From assembly GCF_000412335.2 (NCBI RefSeq), contig NZ_KE161030.1, forward strand, positions 530,014 to 594,013: 64,000 nucleotides of DNA, given 5' to 3'. The notes below the pieces were generated by a model. It worked only from the letters and a program-made list of their open reading frames with translations. It had not been told where the DNA came from and made no database searches. The stretch is from Cedecea davisae DSM 4568. GTDB taxonomy: Bacteria > Pseudomonadota > Gammaproteobacteria > Enterobacterales > Enterobacteriaceae. Positions within the stretch are counted from its first letter, which is position 1. Each line of letters starts with the position of its first letter. Positions 10,971-22,700 of the stretch are shown piece after piece. The translations under genes were made by a program, and so were the position numbers.

Positions 10971-13676
10971 ATGCTAATCAAATTATTAACCAAAGTTTTC
11001 GGTAGTCGTAACGATCGTACCCTGCGCCGTATGCGCAAAGTGGTGACCATGATTAACGCCATGGAACCGCAGATGGAGAAGCTCACGGATGATGAGCTGA
11101 AGGCTAAAACCGACGAGTTCCGCGCACGTCTGAAAAAAGGCGAAGTGCTTGAAAACCTGATCCCTGAAGCCTTTGCCGTGGTTCGCGAGGCGAGTAAACG
11201 CGTATTCGGCATGCGTCACTTCGACGTGCAGCTGCTGGGCGGTATGGTGTTGAACGACCGCTGCATCGCAGAAATGCGTACCGGTGAAGGTAAAACCCTG
11301 ACAGCGACCCTGCCAGCGTACCTGAACGCGCTGAGCGGCAAAGGCGTTCACGTTGTAACCGTGAACGACTACCTGGCCCAGCGTGACGCCGAAAACAACC
11401 GTCCGCTGTTTGAATACCTTGGCCTGAGCGTGGGTATCAACCTGCCGGGCATGCCGGCTCCCGCTAAGCGTGAAGCTTATGCCGCGGATATTACCTACGG
11501 CACCAACAACGAATACGGCTTTGACTACCTGCGTGATAACATGGCTTTCAGCCCGGAAGAACGCGTGCAGCGTAAACTTCATTACGCGCTGGTGGATGAG
11601 GTTGACTCAATCCTTATCGATGAAGCCCGTACCCCGCTGATAATCTCAGGCCCTGCCGAAGACAGTTCTGAGCTGTACAAGCGCGTGAACAAAATCATTC
11701 CTCGCCTGCTGCGTCAGGAAAAAGAAGACTCCGACACCTTCCAGGGTGAAGGCCACTTCTCCGTGGATGAGAAATCTCGCCAGGTTAACCTGACCGAACG
11801 CGGTCTGGTGCTGATTGAAGAGCTGCTGGTAGAAGAAGGCATGATGGACGAAGGCGAGTCTCTGTACTCCCCGGCCAACATTATGCTGATGCACCACGTT
11901 ACCGCCGCGCTGCGTGCTCACGCGCTGTTCACCCGCGACGTTGACTACATTGTTAAAGACGGTGAAGTTATCATCGTTGACGAACATACCGGCCGTACCA
12001 TGCAGGGCCGCCGCTGGTCAGACGGCCTGCATCAGGCAGTGGAAGCAAAAGAAGGCGTTGATATCCAGAACGAGAACCAGACTCTGGCTTCCATCACCTT
12101 CCAGAACTACTTCCGCCTGTATGAAAAGCTGGCCGGGATGACCGGTACCGCGGACACTGAAGCGTTTGAGTTCAGCTCCATTTATAAGCTCGACACCATT
12201 GTGGTGCCAACCAACCGTCCGATGATCCGTAAAGATATGCCGGATCTGGTCTATATGACCGAGTTAGACAAAATTGGCGCCATCATCGAAGACATTAAAG
12301 AGCGCACCGCCAACGGCCAGCCTGTGCTGGTGGGGACCATCTCCATCGAGAAATCCGAAGTGGTTTCTCAGGAGCTGACCAAAGCGGGCATCAAACATAA
12401 TGTTCTGAACGCCAAATTCCACGCGAACGAAGCAGGAATTGTTGCTCAGGCGGGTTACCCGGCTGCTGTGACCATTGCTACCAACATGGCCGGTCGTGGT
12501 ACCGACATCGTGCTGGGCGGCAGTTGGCAGGAAGAAATTGCCGCGCTGGAAGACCCAACGCCGGAACAAATCGCCCAAATTAAAGCGGACTGGAAAGTTC
12601 GTCATGATGCGGTGCTGGCATCCGGTGGTCTGCATATCATCGGTACCGAGCGCCATGAATCACGCCGTATCGATAACCAGCTGCGTGGCCGTTCCGGTCG
12701 TCAGGGCGATGCAGGTTCTTCCCGCTTCTATCTCTCGATGGAAGATGCGCTGATGCGTATTTTCGCCTCCGATCGCGTCTCCAATATGATGCGTAAACTG
12801 GGCATGAAGCCGGGCGAAGCTATTGAGCACCCGTGGGTGACCAAGGCTATTGCCAACGCGCAGCGTAAAGTCGAAAGCCGTAACTTTGATATTCGTAAAC
12901 AGCTGCTGGAATACGATGACGTAGCGAACGACCAGCGTCGCGCTATCTATACCCAGCGTAACGAGCTGCTGGACGTGAGCGACGTTAGCGAAACCATCGC
13001 CAGCATCCGCGAAGACGTGTTTAAAGTGACTATTGATGCGCATATTCCGCCGCAGTCTCTGGAAGAGATGTGGGATGTTGAAGGTCTGGAAGAGCGTCTG
13101 AAAAACGACTTCGACCTCGAAATGCCAATCAAAGAGTGGCTGGATAAAGAACCTGAGCTGCACGAAGAGACCCTGCGCGAGCGCATCCTGGCTAACGCGA
13201 TTGAAGTTTATCAGCGTAAAGAGGAAGTGGTCGGCGCCGAGATGATGCGCCACTTCGAAAAAGGCGTGATGCTGCAAACGCTGGACTCTCTGTGGAAAGA
13301 GCACCTTGCTGCGATGGATTACCTGCGTCAGGGTATCCACCTGCGTGGTTATGCGCAGAAAGATCCTAAGCAGGAGTACAAACGTGAATCCTTCTCTATG
13401 TTTGCCGCTATGCTTGAGTCACTGAAGTATGAAGTGGTCAGCACGCTGAGCAAGGTTCAGGTTCGTATGCCGGAAGAAGTTGAAGCGATGGAACAGCAGC
13501 GCCGCGAAGAAGCCGAGCGTCTGGCGAGCATGCAGCAGCTGAGCCACGTAGATGATGAGACTCAGGCAGCTCAAGCGCTGGCGGCTGAGACCGGCGACCG
13601 TAAAGTCGGGCGCAACGATCCTTGCCCTTGCGGTTCCGGTAAAAAATACAAACAGTGCCATGGCCGTCTGAGCTAA
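10971..13676 (+). CDS. secA: Preprotein translocase ATPase SecA
   Basis: SecA drives protein export through SecYEG. The product is 901 residues, as in E. coli. Visible motifs are Walker A ([17 protein letters not shown]), the DEAD-type [16 protein letters not shown], helicase motifs NMAGRGTDI and [11 protein letters not shown], and the C-terminal zinc-binding tail [14 protein letters not shown] that binds SecB. It is downstream of secM, whose arrest presumably exposes the secA ribosome-binding site. A strong terminator follows. Confidence 0.98.
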   Translation: MLIKLLTKVFGSRNDRTLRRMRKVVTMINAMEPQMEKLTDDELKAKTDEFRARLKKGEVLENLIPEAFAVVREASKRVFGMRHFDVQLLGGMVLNDRCIAEMRTGEGKTLTATLPAYLNALSGKGVHVVTVNDYLAQRDAENNRPLFEYLGLSVGINLPGMPAPAKREAYAADITYGTNNEYGFDYLRDNMAFSPEERVQRKLHYALVDEVDSILIDEARTPLIISGPAEDSSELYKRVNKIIPRLLRQEKEDSDTFQGEGHFSVDEKSRQVNLTERGLVLIEELLVEEGMMDEGESLYSPANIMLMHHVTAALRAHALFTRDVDYIVKDGEVIIVDEHTGRTMQGRRWSDGLHQAVEAKEGVDIQNENQTLASITFQNYFRLYEKLAGMTGTADTEAFEFSSIYKLDTIVVPTNRPMIRKDMPDLVYMTELDKIGAIIEDIKERTANGQPVLVGTISIEKSEVVSQELTKAGIKHNVLNAKFHANEAGIVAQAGYPAAVTIATNMAGRGTDIVLGGSWQEEIAALEDPTPEQIAQIKADWKVRHDAVLASGGLHIIGTERHESRRIDNQLRGRSGRQGDAGSSRFYLSMEDALMRIFASDRVSNMMRKLGMKPGEAIEHPWVTKAIANAQRKVESRNFDIRKQLLEYDDVANDQRRAIYTQRNELLDVSDVSETIASIREDVFKVTIDAHIPPQSLEEMWDVEGLEERLKNDFDLEMPIKEWLDKEPELHEETLRERILANAIEVYQRKEEVVGAEMMRHFEKGVMLQTLDSLWKEHLAAMDYLRQGIHLRGYAQKDPKQEYKRESFSMFAAMLESLKYEVVSTLSKVQVRMPEEVEAMEQQRREEAERLASMQQLSHVDDETQAAQALAAETGDRKVGRNDPCPCGSGKKYKQCHGRLS

Positions 13677-13690
13677 GGTCTGGAAAAACC

Positions 13691-13718
13691 AAAAGGCGCA
13701 GCTTGCTGCGCCTTTTTT
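13691..13718 (+). terminator. Rho-independent terminator after secA
   Basis: A perfect 12-bp stem, AAAAGGCGCAGC with GCTGCGCCTTTT, has a two-base turn and six T residues at its 3' side. It lies 15 nt after the secA stop and 20 nt before mutT, so mutT may have its own promoter or depend on readthrough. Confidence 0.9.
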
Positions 13719-13737
13719 CTATTCGGAGTTTGAGAAT

Positions 13738-14127
13738 ATGAAGCAGCTGCAAATCGCCGTCGGTATTATCCGCAACCCGCAGGGAGAAATCTTTATCACC
13801 CAGCGCGCGGCCGACGCGCATATGGCCAATAAATGGGAGTTCCCGGGCGGAAAAATTGAGGCCGGTGAATCACCGGAACAGGCTCTGATTCGTGAACTAC
13901 AGGAAGAGACGGGGATTGCGGCCCAGAAAGCCGAGCTTTTTGAAACCCTGGAGTATCAGTTTCCCGATCGCCATATCTCGTTATGGTTTTACCTGGTTGA
14001 ACAGTGGGAAGGTGAGCCGTGGGGGAAAGAGGGGCAGCCGGGACGCTGGGTCGCTCAGCATCAGCTTATAGCCGACGAATTCCCGCCGGCTAATGAGCCT
14101 GTTATTCAGAAGTTGCTGAACGCCTAA
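13738..14127 (+). CDS. mutT: 8-oxo-dGTP diphosphatase MutT
   Basis: MutT hydrolyses 8-oxo-dGTP to the monophosphate, preventing A:T to C:G transversions. The product is 129 residues, the E. coli length. The Nudix box [20 protein letters not shown] followed by ETGI is intact at about residues 37-60. It converges on yacG with a 4-nt overlap at the stops. Confidence 0.97.
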   Translation: MKQLQIAVGIIRNPQGEIFITQRAADAHMANKWEFPGGKIEAGESPEQALIRELQEETGIAAQKAELFETLEYQFPDRHISLWFYLVEQWEGEPWGKEGQPGRWVAQHQLIADEFPPANEPVIQKLLNA

Positions 14128-14321
14128 CGCTCAAGCTCTTCACTCCAGTCATCGCTTTCGGAAAGGTCGCCGCTGCTGGGAATACGTTTCTCTTCAGCGG
14201 CCCATTCGCCTAAATCAATAAGCTGGCAGCGCTTGCTGCAGAAAGGACGGTAAGGGCTGGCCTCGCTCCAGATAACGGCCTTGCCGCAGCCCGGGCAGTT
14301 CACAATAGTTTCTTCACTCAT
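14124..14321 (-). CDS. yacG: DNA gyrase inhibitor / zinc-finger protein YacG
   Basis: YacG is a small zinc protein that binds GyrB and inhibits gyrase. Two CxxC-type pairs are visible, NCPGCGK and FCSKRCQ, followed by [15 protein letters not shown] and an acidic tail. I chose the second of two in-frame ATGs: AAGGA abuts the first with no spacing but sits 6 nt before the second, and 65 residues matches E. coli. It follows zapD on the same strand with a short gap. Confidence 0.93.
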   Translation of the reverse strand: MSEETIVNCPGCGKAVIWSEASPYRPFCSKRCQLIDLGEWAAEEKRIPSSGDLSESDDWSEELER

Positions 14322-14330
14322 TTTCATTCC

Positions 14331-15074
14331 TTAGCAGCAGGCCAGTTCAAAATCGAGGCGCTCTGGCACCAGGCCATGTTCTGAGTCCAGCGGCAGAAAA
14401 CGAATCGCAAAGCGACTTTTATGGCCAGAAACCTGAGGGTAAAGCTGGTCGTTCAGGGCGAGATGAAGGCGCAGTAAATCGGCGTCATCACCGTTATCCT
14501 GGTAGAAACCGTTGAGGCTGGTTTGCTTCCTGAACGGCGCTGAATTGCGGATGATATCCAGCAGCAGGTCGAGTGATTGCTTCACCGGCTCAAGGCTGTT
14601 GAGCCAGAGGCTAACCTGAGCATCACGCTGCTCCTGCGGCAGGTAAAGCCAGATATGCAGCGTCGGTAAATCAAAACTACAGCAGCCGCCGGGGATGCTC
14701 AAACGCTGGCGTACCAGCGCTATCAGCCTGTCTTCTCTCAAAAGCTGGCCGAGGCGCGGGGCAGCCATCAGAACGCTACCGCAGGTTTCCAACTGGGCAC
14801 GCAGCGAGTCGATGCGTTGCATATCTACGCCCGGCACTTCTGACCAGCTCAATAGCTTGCGCTGCTGTCTGCCCAATTCTTTCAGGATCTCGGTGCGGAC
14901 TTCGCCCCTTTCAAACACATCCAGCAGGTCACCGATGTTACGAAAAAAATGCAGCGCTTTAGCGCTTTCATCAATGGGTAAGGCAGCCTGTAGCTGCTGG
15001 ATCAAAAACTCAATGCGTAGCCAGGTACGCATCTTTTCATTCAGCGGGTGCTCAAAAAGAACCTGAGTGCTCAT
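14331..15074 (-). CDS. zapD: Cell division protein ZapD
   Basis: ZapD (formerly YacF) binds the FtsZ C-terminal peptide and bundles FtsZ filaments. The product is 247 residues, as in E. coli. It is largely helical, then ends in a beta-rich region ([28 protein letters not shown]). Its ATG overlaps the coaE stop (TAATG), so coaE, zapD and yacG form one minus-strand unit. Confidence 0.95.
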   Translation of the reverse strand: MSTQVLFEHPLNEKMRTWLRIEFLIQQLQAALPIDESAKALHFFRNIGDLLDVFERGEVRTEILKELGRQQRKLLSWSEVPGVDMQRIDSLRAQLETCGSVLMAAPRLGQLLREDRLIALVRQRLSIPGGCCSFDLPTLHIWLYLPQEQRDAQVSLWLNSLEPVKQSLDLLLDIIRNSAPFRKQTSLNGFYQDNGDDADLLRLHLALNDQLYPQVSGHKSRFAIRFLPLDSEHGLVPERLDFELACC

Positions 15075-15694
15075 TATTCTGTTTCCTGTTGTGCGGCCTG
15101 GGAAGCCAGTTTTAGATACTGGCGATGCAGGCGATCAACATGCACGGCAGCGTCTTGCGGGCTGCCGTCATTATTAATTATGTCATCTGCAACGGCGAGG
15201 CGGGCTTCCCGCGTTGCCTGGGCGGCCAGGATCTGCTGCGCATGTTCACGAGAGACATTATCCCGCTTCATGGTACGCGCAATCTGAGTTTCGGGGGAAA
15301 CGTCGACCACCAGAACCCGGTTCGCTTTATTTTGCAGGTTATTTTCCACCAGCAGCGGGACAACCCACAACACATACGGCGAGGCGGCACGCGCAATTTC
15401 ATCGCGAGTTCGCTGCTGGATTAAAGGATGAAGCAGGTTGTTTACCCATTGCTTTTGCTGAGGTGAGCTAAAGATCTCTTCGCGCAGGGCACGACGATTT
15501 AAAGAGCCATCTTCCAGAAGGATCTTTAAACCAAAATGTTGCGAAATGAGAGCCAGCGCACGTTGGCCAGGCTCAACAACCTGACGGGCAATGATATCAG
15601 CATCCACTACGGTGACTCCTGAGCGGGAAAATGCTTCGGCGATGGTACTTTTACCACTGCCAATACCGCCCGTAAGTGCTACCGTGTAAACCAT
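15074..15694 (-). CDS. coaE: Dephospho-CoA kinase CoaE
   Basis: CoaE phosphorylates the 3'-hydroxyl of dephospho-CoA, the last step of coenzyme A synthesis. The product is 206 residues, the normal length. The P-loop [14 protein letters not shown] is at the N-terminus, and [14 protein letters not shown] and the lid region [16 protein letters not shown] follow. It is the first gene of coaE-zapD-yacG, divergent from guaC with a 277-bp gap. Confidence 0.97.
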   Translation of the reverse strand: MVYTVALTGGIGSGKSTIAEAFSRSGVTVVDADIIARQVVEPGQRALALISQHFGLKILLEDGSLNRRALREEIFSSPQQKQWVNNLLHPLIQQRTRDEIARAASPYVLWVVPLLVENNLQNKANRVLVVDVSPETQIARTMKRDNVSREHAQQILAAQATREARLAVADDIINNDGSPQDAAVHVDRLHRQYLKLASQAAQQETE

Positions 15695-15971
15695 AGAAAA
15701 CCGATCCTGATGCTATTATTTATCAATGAGATAAGAGGGGCTCTGGGTAAGGTTTTTCAGGTGATTTTTGCTTATGTAACAAGCGAAAATTACCCTTATC
15801 GGCCAGCGCTGCCCTTTATAAGGTAAATTTGAACGATTGTAGCGTAAAAAAGTCGGTTTTCGCAGTCTTGCGGAGCCATTATTACTGCGTATGATAGCGT
15901 CACTGGGGTTGGCCGTTGTTTCGCCGATCGTATTTATGTGTTCACCGCCATTCGACCCAGGGATCCGCAAC

Positions 15972-17015
15972 ATGCGTATTGAAGAAGATTTGAAGTTAGG
16001 TTTTAAAGACGTTTTAATCCGCCCGAAACGCTCCACCCTCAAGAGCCGTTCTGACGTTGAGCTTGAGCGTCAATTCACATTCAAACATTCCGGTATTGCG
16101 TGGTCTGGTGTGCCGATCATTGCGGCAAACATGGATACAGTCGGTACTTTCGCCATGGCGCAGGCGCTGGCCTCGTTCGATATTCTCACCGCCGTTCATA
16201 AGCATTACTCCGTTGAAGAATGGAGCAACTTCGTCAAGTCCGCGCCGGAAAACCTGCTGCGCTTTGTGATGGTTTCTACCGGCACTTCGGATGCCGATTT
16301 CGCTAAAACCAAGCAAATTCTGGCCCTGAATCCGGCGCTGAAATTTATCTGCATCGATGTCGCCAACGGCTACTCTGAGCACTTCACCCAGTTCGTAAGC
16401 AAAGCGCGCGAAGCCTGGCCGGATAAAGTGATTTGTGCGGGCAACGTGGTGACCGGTGAAATGTGTGAAGAGCTGATCCTCTCCGGCGCCGATATCGTCA
16501 AAGTCGGTATCGGCCCTGGCTCCGTGTGTACTACTCGCGTGAAAACTGGCGTGGGTTATCCTCAGCTTTCAGCGGTTATCGAGTGCGCCGATGCGGCTCA
16601 CGGCCTTGGCGGCCAGATTGTCAGCGACGGCGGCTGTACCGTTCCGGGTGATGTGGCAAAAGCCTTCGGCGGCGGGGCAGACTTTGTGATGCTAGGCGGT
16701 ATGCTTGCCGGTCACGAAGAGAGCGGCGGCACTGTTGTTGAGGAAGACGGCGAGAAGTTTATGCTGTTCTACGGCATGAGCTCTGAGTCCGCGATGACTC
16801 GCCACGTTGGCGGCGTAGCACAATACCGCGCCGCGGAAGGCAAAACCGTTAAGCTGCCGCTGCGTGGCCCGGTTGAAAATACCGCTCGTGATATCCTTGG
16901 TGGCCTGCGCTCCGCATGTACTTATGTTGGCGCGTCACGCCTTAAAGAGCTGACCAAACGCACCACCTTTATCCGCGTGGCGGAGCAGGAAAACCGCGTT
17001 TTCAACAGCCTCTAA
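15972..17015 (+). CDS. guaC: GMP reductase GuaC
   Basis: GuaC reduces GMP to IMP with NADPH, recycling guanine nucleotides. I chose the start [11 protein letters not shown], giving 347 residues as in E. coli; an upstream in-frame start would add 27 unrelated residues. The IMPDH/GMPR active-site loop [20 protein letters not shown] carries the catalytic Cys near residue 186, and [19 protein letters not shown] binds phosphate. Unlike IMP dehydrogenase it has no CBS domains. Monocistronic. Confidence 0.97.
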   Translation: MRIEEDLKLGFKDVLIRPKRSTLKSRSDVELERQFTFKHSGIAWSGVPIIAANMDTVGTFAMAQALASFDILTAVHKHYSVEEWSNFVKSAPENLLRFVMVSTGTSDADFAKTKQILALNPALKFICIDVANGYSEHFTQFVSKAREAWPDKVICAGNVVTGEMCEELILSGADIVKVGIGPGSVCTTRVKTGVGYPQLSAVIECADAAHGLGGQIVSDGGCTVPGDVAKAFGGGADFVMLGGMLAGHEESGGTVVEEDGEKFMLFYGMSSESAMTRHVGGVAQYRAAEGKTVKLPLRGPVENTARDILGGLRSACTYVGASRLKELTKRTTFIRVAEQENRVFNSL

Positions 17016-17021
17016 AGTTAT

Positions 17022-17049
17022 TAATGGCGTAGCGTCTGCTGCGCCATTA
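17022..17049. terminator. Hairpin between convergent guaC and hofC
   Basis: TAATGGCGTAGC and GCTGCGCCATTA pair over 12 positions with one wobble and a GTCT loop. It lies between the guaC stop and the hofC stop, and its last three bases are the hofC stop codon. There is no long T tract, so it may be a weak bidirectional terminator or a transcript end stabiliser. Confidence 0.55.
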
Positions 17050-18252
17050 CCCCCCGCTCATTGCATCCCCCAGCTGAAATATAGGCAGATACATCGCTAC
17101 CACCAGCGTGCCAATAATTAGCCCAATCACAACCATCATTAGCGGTTCAAGCATTGCTGCAAGACCGTCGGCCAGCTCGTAGGTTTTGTCATAATGCCAG
17201 CGGGCTAACCGCCCAAGCATCAGATCCAGTGAACCGGACTCCTCCCCTATGCGAACCAGCTGCTGGCAGAGTGGCGTAAAGTAGCCGGAACCTGCGAGGG
17301 CTTGCCAAAGCGGCTGGCCTTCAGCAATTTTTTTGCTCACCCCGGAAATCTGCCGCTGCCATAGTCGCTGAGTCAGCGTTTTTTCCACCGCCTCAAGCCC
17401 CTGTAATAGAGGGATGCCTGCGTGTTGGGAGAGAGTTAATACGGTAAATATCTGGCTAAGCAACTGACCCCGTCGCAGCGGGGCAATGAGCGGTATTTTT
17501 AGTAAGAGTTGTTGCTCTTTTTCCCGTAAAGCGGGTTGAGTGCGGCGCAGCATCATCCAGCCAATACACAAAATAATCACCGCCAGCGCCCACCATCCCC
17601 CTTGCTCTGTTACCCATGAAGATATGCCCATAACGGCCTGGGTAACGGCAGGCAGTGGCGCATTGAATGAGCGATAGATATTGGCAAATTCGGGGAGAAC
17701 AAAGCCCATCATCCCGGCCGTGACGAATAGCGCGACCAGCAGAATAAAAAGCGGATAGCGCAGGGCTTTAACCACTTTCCGGGTCAGTTGATATTGCTGT
17801 TCCTGCTGCTCGGCCAGCTGCTGGCAGCACTCTGCAAGCTTGCCTGTTAGCTCCCCCGTATGCAGCAGTGCAATAAACAGCGGAGGGAAAATGCGCGGCC
17901 ATTGCTGAAGTGCCCCGGAAAGAGGCACCCCCTGAGACACTTGCCCCTCAATATGCTGTAGCAAAGCTGACCAGGACGGTTTCGGATGCTGGCGGGCGAT
18001 TAACAATAGGGCATCCGTCAGAGCTATGCCTGCATGGAGCAGGGCAGCAAGCTGGCGGATCACGTCAATCTTTTGCTGGGTATGCCAGCAAGAGCCGCTG
18101 TTTATCGACGAACTTCTGGCCGAGAGTAACTGTAGCTGCTGCTTACCTAGCTCTTCCTCGAGCACCAGCCTCTCTGCTGCCAGAGTCGAACCTGTTTTCA
18201 ATTGCCCCAGGTTATCTATTGCCTTCCAGCGCCAGATCCGCATTTTAGTCAT
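17047..18252 (-). CDS. hofC: Type IV pilus-type inner-membrane platform protein HofC
   Basis: HofC is a GspF/PilC-family protein, the membrane platform of type IV pilus and type II secretion machines. The product is 401 residues (E. coli 400). It has two repeated GspF domains (IRQLAALLHAGIALTDALLLI and LSQIFTVLTLSQHAGIPLLQ) and three membrane segments, near residues 165-190, 215-240 and 375-395. It overlaps hofB by 8 nt. The pilus set is silent under laboratory conditions in E. coli. Confidence 0.94.
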   Translation of the reverse strand: MTKMRIWRWKAIDNLGQLKTGSTLAAERLVLEEELGKQQLQLLSARSSSINSGSCWHTQQKIDVIRQLAALLHAGIALTDALLLIARQHPKPSWSALLQHIEGQVSQGVPLSGALQQWPRIFPPLFIALLHTGELTGKLAECCQQLAEQQEQQYQLTRKVVKALRYPLFILLVALFVTAGMMGFVLPEFANIYRSFNAPLPAVTQAVMGISSWVTEQGGWWALAVIILCIGWMMLRRTQPALREKEQQLLLKIPLIAPLRRGQLLSQIFTVLTLSQHAGIPLLQGLEAVEKTLTQRLWQRQISGVSKKIAEGQPLWQALAGSGYFTPLCQQLVRIGEESGSLDLMLGRLARWHYDKTYELADGLAAMLEPLMMVVIGLIIGTLVVAMYLPIFQLGDAMSGG

Positions 18253-19624
18253 GCGGCATGCCTAATACCCGATACAGCTCTTCCAGGGTAGTGTGCCCCC
18301 GCTCTACGGCGCGGCAGCCGCTTTCAAACAGGGTTGCCATTCCCTGCCTGCGTGCCAGGGATTCAATATTTTCCGCCGGTTCCCCGCCGGTTATAGCCGA
18401 GCGCAGGGCGGGAGAGAGCGGCAGCATTTCAAACAGCGCCGTTCGCCCATAATAGCCTCTGTAGCACCGCTCGCAGCCAGTAGCGCGCCAGTGAGGCAGG
18501 GCAGTGGGCCAGATATGAACCGGGAGTTCGAGCGGGGTATCACCCAGGGTTTTACAGTGCGGGCAGAGCTTCCTGACCAGCCGCTGTGCGACGATGAGAT
18601 TTACCGCTGAGGCAAGCATCCAGCGCGGAATAGACATTTGCTCAAGGCGGGTCAGCGTTTCCACCGTCGAATTGGTATGAAGCGTGGAGAGTACCAGGTG
18701 CCCGGTTTGGGCCGCTTTTATCGCTATCTCTGCCGTTTCGCTGTCCCTGATTTCACCGACCATAATCACGTCCGGATCCTGGCGTAGCAGGGCACGCAGG
18801 ATATTCTGAAAGGTGATCCCCGCTTTGGGGTTTACCTGAGTTTGATTCAGGCCGTCCTGAGGGATTTCTACGGGATCTTCGACGCTACACACGTTAATCC
18901 CCGGCTGGTTGAGCACATCCAGGGCGCTATAAAGGGTGATTGTTTTTCCACTGCCCGTGGGGCCGGTAACCAGAATCATGCCCTGAGGTACAGAAAGCGA
19001 TTGGCGAAACTGTTCGGTTTCTGCCGGCGGCATGCCCAGCAGGCTCATATCCAGGTTATTCCTGCCCTGCTGAAGCAGCCTTAACACCACTTTTTCGCCG
19101 TAGCGGCATGGAAGAGTGGAGACCCGAAATGAGGCCTTCACTTCCCCGACGTGATAGTCCATCTGCCCGTCCTGCGGTAAGCGCCTCTCCGCAATATCCA
19201 GGTTAGCCAGAACTTTCAACCTCGCGGTCATCGGCGCGGCAACCGAAGGAGGAAGCAGCGGCTGGCATTGCAGCACGCCGTCTATGCGCAGCCGAATCCG
19301 ATAGACTTCTTCGCACGGCTCAAAATGGATATCGGAAGCTCGCTGTTGAACGGCCGCCGCCAGCGTACTCTCCAGCAGCGCAACGATGGAGCCATCCCCC
19401 TCTTGCTCTGGCTGCCGGAGAGTCTGGCCAGTTTGCCATTTCTCAAGGCGCTCCACGGGCCAGAGCTCGACATCGATATGCTTGTTACAGAGAAAGCGCA
19501 GCGCCTGGTACATTTGCTCATCCGGTTTATCCCGGGCCGCAATGCGTAGCGTGTCTTCCGTTTCCTCTATCAGGATAAGGTTGTAATGCTGACAGAGCGA
19601 TAGGAGCTGTTGTTGGGTTTTCAT
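18245..19624 (-). CDS. hofB: Type IV pilus-type assembly ATPase HofB
   Basis: HofB is a GspE/PilB-family cytoplasmic ATPase that powers pilin polymerisation. The product is 459 residues (E. coli 461). Visible are Walker A (TGPTGSGKTITLYSAL), Asp and His boxes, Walker B (DPDVIMVGEIRDSETAEI) with HLVLSTLHTNS, and a tetracysteine zinc site (CPHC and CERC about 30 residues apart). It overlaps ppdD by 4 nt upstream and hofC by 8 nt downstream. Confidence 0.95.
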   Translation of the reverse strand: MKTQQQLLSLCQHYNLILIEETEDTLRIAARDKPDEQMYQALRFLCNKHIDVELWPVERLEKWQTGQTLRQPEQEGDGSIVALLESTLAAAVQQRASDIHFEPCEEVYRIRLRIDGVLQCQPLLPPSVAAPMTARLKVLANLDIAERRLPQDGQMDYHVGEVKASFRVSTLPCRYGEKVVLRLLQQGRNNLDMSLLGMPPAETEQFRQSLSVPQGMILVTGPTGSGKTITLYSALDVLNQPGINVCSVEDPVEIPQDGLNQTQVNPKAGITFQNILRALLRQDPDVIMVGEIRDSETAEIAIKAAQTGHLVLSTLHTNSTVETLTRLEQMSIPRWMLASAVNLIVAQRLVRKLCPHCKTLGDTPLELPVHIWPTALPHWRATGCERCYRGYYGRTALFEMLPLSPALRSAITGGEPAENIESLARRQGMATLFESGCRAVERGHTTLEELYRVLGMPHD

Positions 19625-20076
19625 GCTTTAGCTCCTGCTTTGCCGTCGGGAAAACGGAATATCTCTTCACAGGCCTGTTTCAGGGCGGTGTTATTTGCCG
19701 TATTGCAGCTTCGCGTCCAGCCTGTTACCCCGCTATCGTCAAGCCACTGCGGCGTAAAGGTTGCCGTCAGCCCGCTAAGTGATTCTTTACCCGTTAAGGT
19801 CACAATGCCGCTGGTTATGCTCATCGTGCTGACGTAGCGGGTCGTTTTGACCTCAGGAATTCCGCTGCTGTTGGCATTACAGCCGGTGATGCCGCCTTGC
19901 TCGATGGCGCATAACTCTATGGCTGTGCGGTAAGGCACGAAGGTTTGCAGCATGTCGGTTAGCGCCGCTTTGCGGAGATAGTTTTGGTAGGCGGGAATGC
20001 CGATGGCGCTAAGAATTGCGATGATGCCGATTACCACCATCAGTTCGATTAAGGTGAATCCTTGTTGTCTTTTCAT
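19621..20076 (-). CDS. ppdD: Prepilin PpdD (major type IV pilin)
   Basis: PpdD is a type IV pilin. The chosen start MKRQQGFTLIELMVV has AGGAG 7 nt upstream; an earlier in-frame ATG would add ten residues before the prepilin leader. The leader is cleaved after Gly6, leaving N-terminal Phe with Glu5 conserved and the hydrophobic assembly helix. There are two cysteine pairs, in CAIEQGGITGC and in CNTANNTALKQAC, with a C-terminal disulfide loop typical of pilins. The length is 151 residues against 146 in E. coli. A prepilin peptidase gene is not in this window. Confidence 0.93.
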   Translation of the reverse strand: MKRQQGFTLIELMVVIGIIAILSAIGIPAYQNYLRKAALTDMLQTFVPYRTAIELCAIEQGGITGCNANSSGIPEVKTTRYVSTMSITSGIVTLTGKESLSGLTATFTPQWLDDSGVTGWTRSCNTANNTALKQACEEIFRFPDGKAGAKA

Positions 20077-20218
20077 CTGTCGCTCCTGTTTGTCAGAAAG
20101 CGGCACTGTGCGGGGAGAGCAAGGTTATTACGAGGAAGGACATTCGGTTTCGGGAGGTGGTTTCAGCGCTAATTAAAGGCGTTGCGCACATCGACAAATT
20201 GAATGGAACCTGGCACGC

Positions 20219-20255
20219 AAAAAAACGCGGACGGAGCAAATTCCCTCCGCGTTTT
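20219..20255 (-). terminator. Terminator of nadC
   Basis: On the minus strand AAAACGCGG and CCGCGTTTT arms (20222-20230 and 20247-20255) enclose an inner GGA/TCC pairing, and a run of seven T residues follows (20219-20225 on the plus strand as A). It begins directly after the nadC stop codon, so it separates nadC from ppdD. Confidence 0.8.
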
Positions 20256-20259
20256 GTGA

Positions 20260-21189
<930 letters not shown>

Positions 21190-21233
21190 CTACTCTGAAG
21201 CGACTTCAAGTACCACTCTAAGGAGAAGCTCGA

Positions 21234-21797
21234 ATGCAGCTTAAAGACGGCTGGCTGGTGGGGGTAAAACATCTGCCATCCCCGCATTTTGACGGCCGAC
21301 CGGAAGAGGAAAACCCCTCGTTGCTGGTGGTGCACAATATCAGTTTGCCGCCGGGTGAATTTGGTGGCCCCTGGATTGATGCCCTGTTCGCCGGCACGCT
21401 TGACCCGCAGGCGCACCCTTATTTTGCCGGCATCTCCCATCTGCGCGTGTCCGCGCACTGTCTTATTCGCCGTGATGGCGAAATTGTTCAATACGTCCCT
21501 TTTGATAAGCGAGCCTGGCATGCGGGTGTTTCCAGCTATCAGGGGCGTGAAAAGTGCAACGACTTCTCCATTGGTATTGAGCTGGAAGGCACCGATTCGC
21601 TGCCTTATACCGAGGCGCAGTATCAGCAACTAACGGCTTTAGCTAAGTTACTGATTCAGCACTATCCTGATATAGAGAAACATATGACGGGCCACAGCGA
21701 TATTGCCCCGGGGCGTAAGACCGATCCCGGCCCGGCGTTTGAGTGGCCGCGTTTTTTAGGGGCGATTAAAGAGACTACAGACAAGGAGAGCGCATGA
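21234..21797 (+). CDS. ampD: 1,6-anhydro-N-acetylmuramyl-L-alanine amidase AmpD
   Basis: AmpD is a cytoplasmic zinc amidase that strips peptides from recycled anhydromuropeptides; its loss derepresses AmpC beta-lactamase in species with AmpR. The product is 187 residues (E. coli 183). Zinc ligands are visible: His in [12 protein letters not shown], and His and Asp in [21 protein letters not shown]. It overlaps ampE by 4 nt (ATGA). The reading frame is intact, so no derepression is predicted from this gene. Confidence 0.96.
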   Translation: MQLKDGWLVGVKHLPSPHFDGRPEEENPSLLVVHNISLPPGEFGGPWIDALFAGTLDPQAHPYFAGISHLRVSAHCLIRRDGEIVQYVPFDKRAWHAGVSSYQGREKCNDFSIGIELEGTDSLPYTEAQYQQLTALAKLLIQHYPDIEKHMTGHSDIAPGRKTDPGPAFEWPRFLGAIKETTDKESA

Positions 21798-22648
21798 CTC
21801 TGTTTACCCTGTTGCTGGTGCTGATGAGCGAGCGGCTGTTCAAGATAGGCGAGCACTGGCAGTTGGATCATCGTCTCGAAGTCTTGTTTGGCCGGGTTAA
21901 GCATTTCTCCCTGCTGCGAACGCTGCTGATGACAGCGCTGTTTATGGGGCTGGTCTTCCTGATAGAGCGTGCGCTACACGGGCTGCTGTTTAATCTTCCC
22001 CTTCTGGTCTTCTGGATTGCGTTGGGCGTGCTCTGCATCGGCGCGGGGCAGGTGCGGTTGCATTACCATGCTTACCTCAAAGCTGCCAGCCGGGACGACG
22101 AACACGCCCGCGATGAGATGGCAAGCGAGTTAACGCTGATCCATGGTGTGCCGCCTGAATGCAGCGAGAGAGAGTATCTGCGCGAGCTGCAAAATGCGCT
22201 GCTGTGGATTAACTTCCGCTTCTATTTAGCGCCCTTGTTCTGGTTTGTGGTTGGAGGAGTGTGGGGGCCGGTTACGCTGGCGGGTTATGCATTCCTGCGC
22301 GCCTGGCAGACCTGGCTCGCTCGCCACCATACGCCGCACGAGCGTTTGCTGTCGGGTATTGATGCCGTTCTGCACGTTCTTGACTGGATCCCGGTTCGCC
22401 TGGTCGGCGTGGCCTATGCGTTGCTGGGGCATGGAGAAAAAGCGCTTCCGGCCTGGTTTGCCTCGCTTGCCGACAGGCATACGTCCCAGTATCAGGTGTT
22501 GACGCAACTGGCGCAGTATTCTCTGGCGCGGGAACCGCATCAGGACAAGATGAAAACGCCGAAGGCTGCGGTTTCAATGGCGAAGAAGGTTTCTCTGGTG
22601 ATTGTTGCTGTGGTGGCTTTGCTGACTATTTACGGCACGCTGGTTTAG
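21794..22648 (+). CDS. ampE: Inner-membrane protein AmpE
   Basis: AmpE is an inner-membrane protein, probably part of beta-lactam sensing or envelope regulation; its precise activity is unknown. The product is 284 residues, the E. coli length. It has hydrophobic segments near residues 38-60, 65-85, 140-165 and at the C-terminus ([20 protein letters not shown]). It is coupled to ampD and followed by a strong bidirectional terminator shared with aroP. Confidence 0.93.
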   Translation: MTLFTLLLVLMSERLFKIGEHWQLDHRLEVLFGRVKHFSLLRTLLMTALFMGLVFLIERALHGLLFNLPLLVFWIALGVLCIGAGQVRLHYHAYLKAASRDDEHARDEMASELTLIHGVPPECSEREYLRELQNALLWINFRFYLAPLFWFVVGGVWGPVTLAGYAFLRAWQTWLARHHTPHERLLSGIDAVLHVLDWIPVRLVGVAYALLGHGEKALPAWFASLADRHTSQYQVLTQLAQYSLAREPHQDKMKTPKAAVSMAKKVSLVIVAVVALLTIYGTLV

Positions 22649-22666
22649 TCTCAATCGATTTAAAGC

Positions 22667-22695
22667 AAAACGCCCCGCAATATACGGGGCGTTTT
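22667..22695. terminator. Bidirectional terminator between ampE and aroP
   Basis: AAAACGCCCCG and CGGGGCGTTTT form a perfect 11-bp stem around a 7-nt loop, with T-rich ends in both directions. The genes on either side converge, so it can end both transcripts. Confidence 0.88.
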
Positions 22696-22700
22696 AGTTA

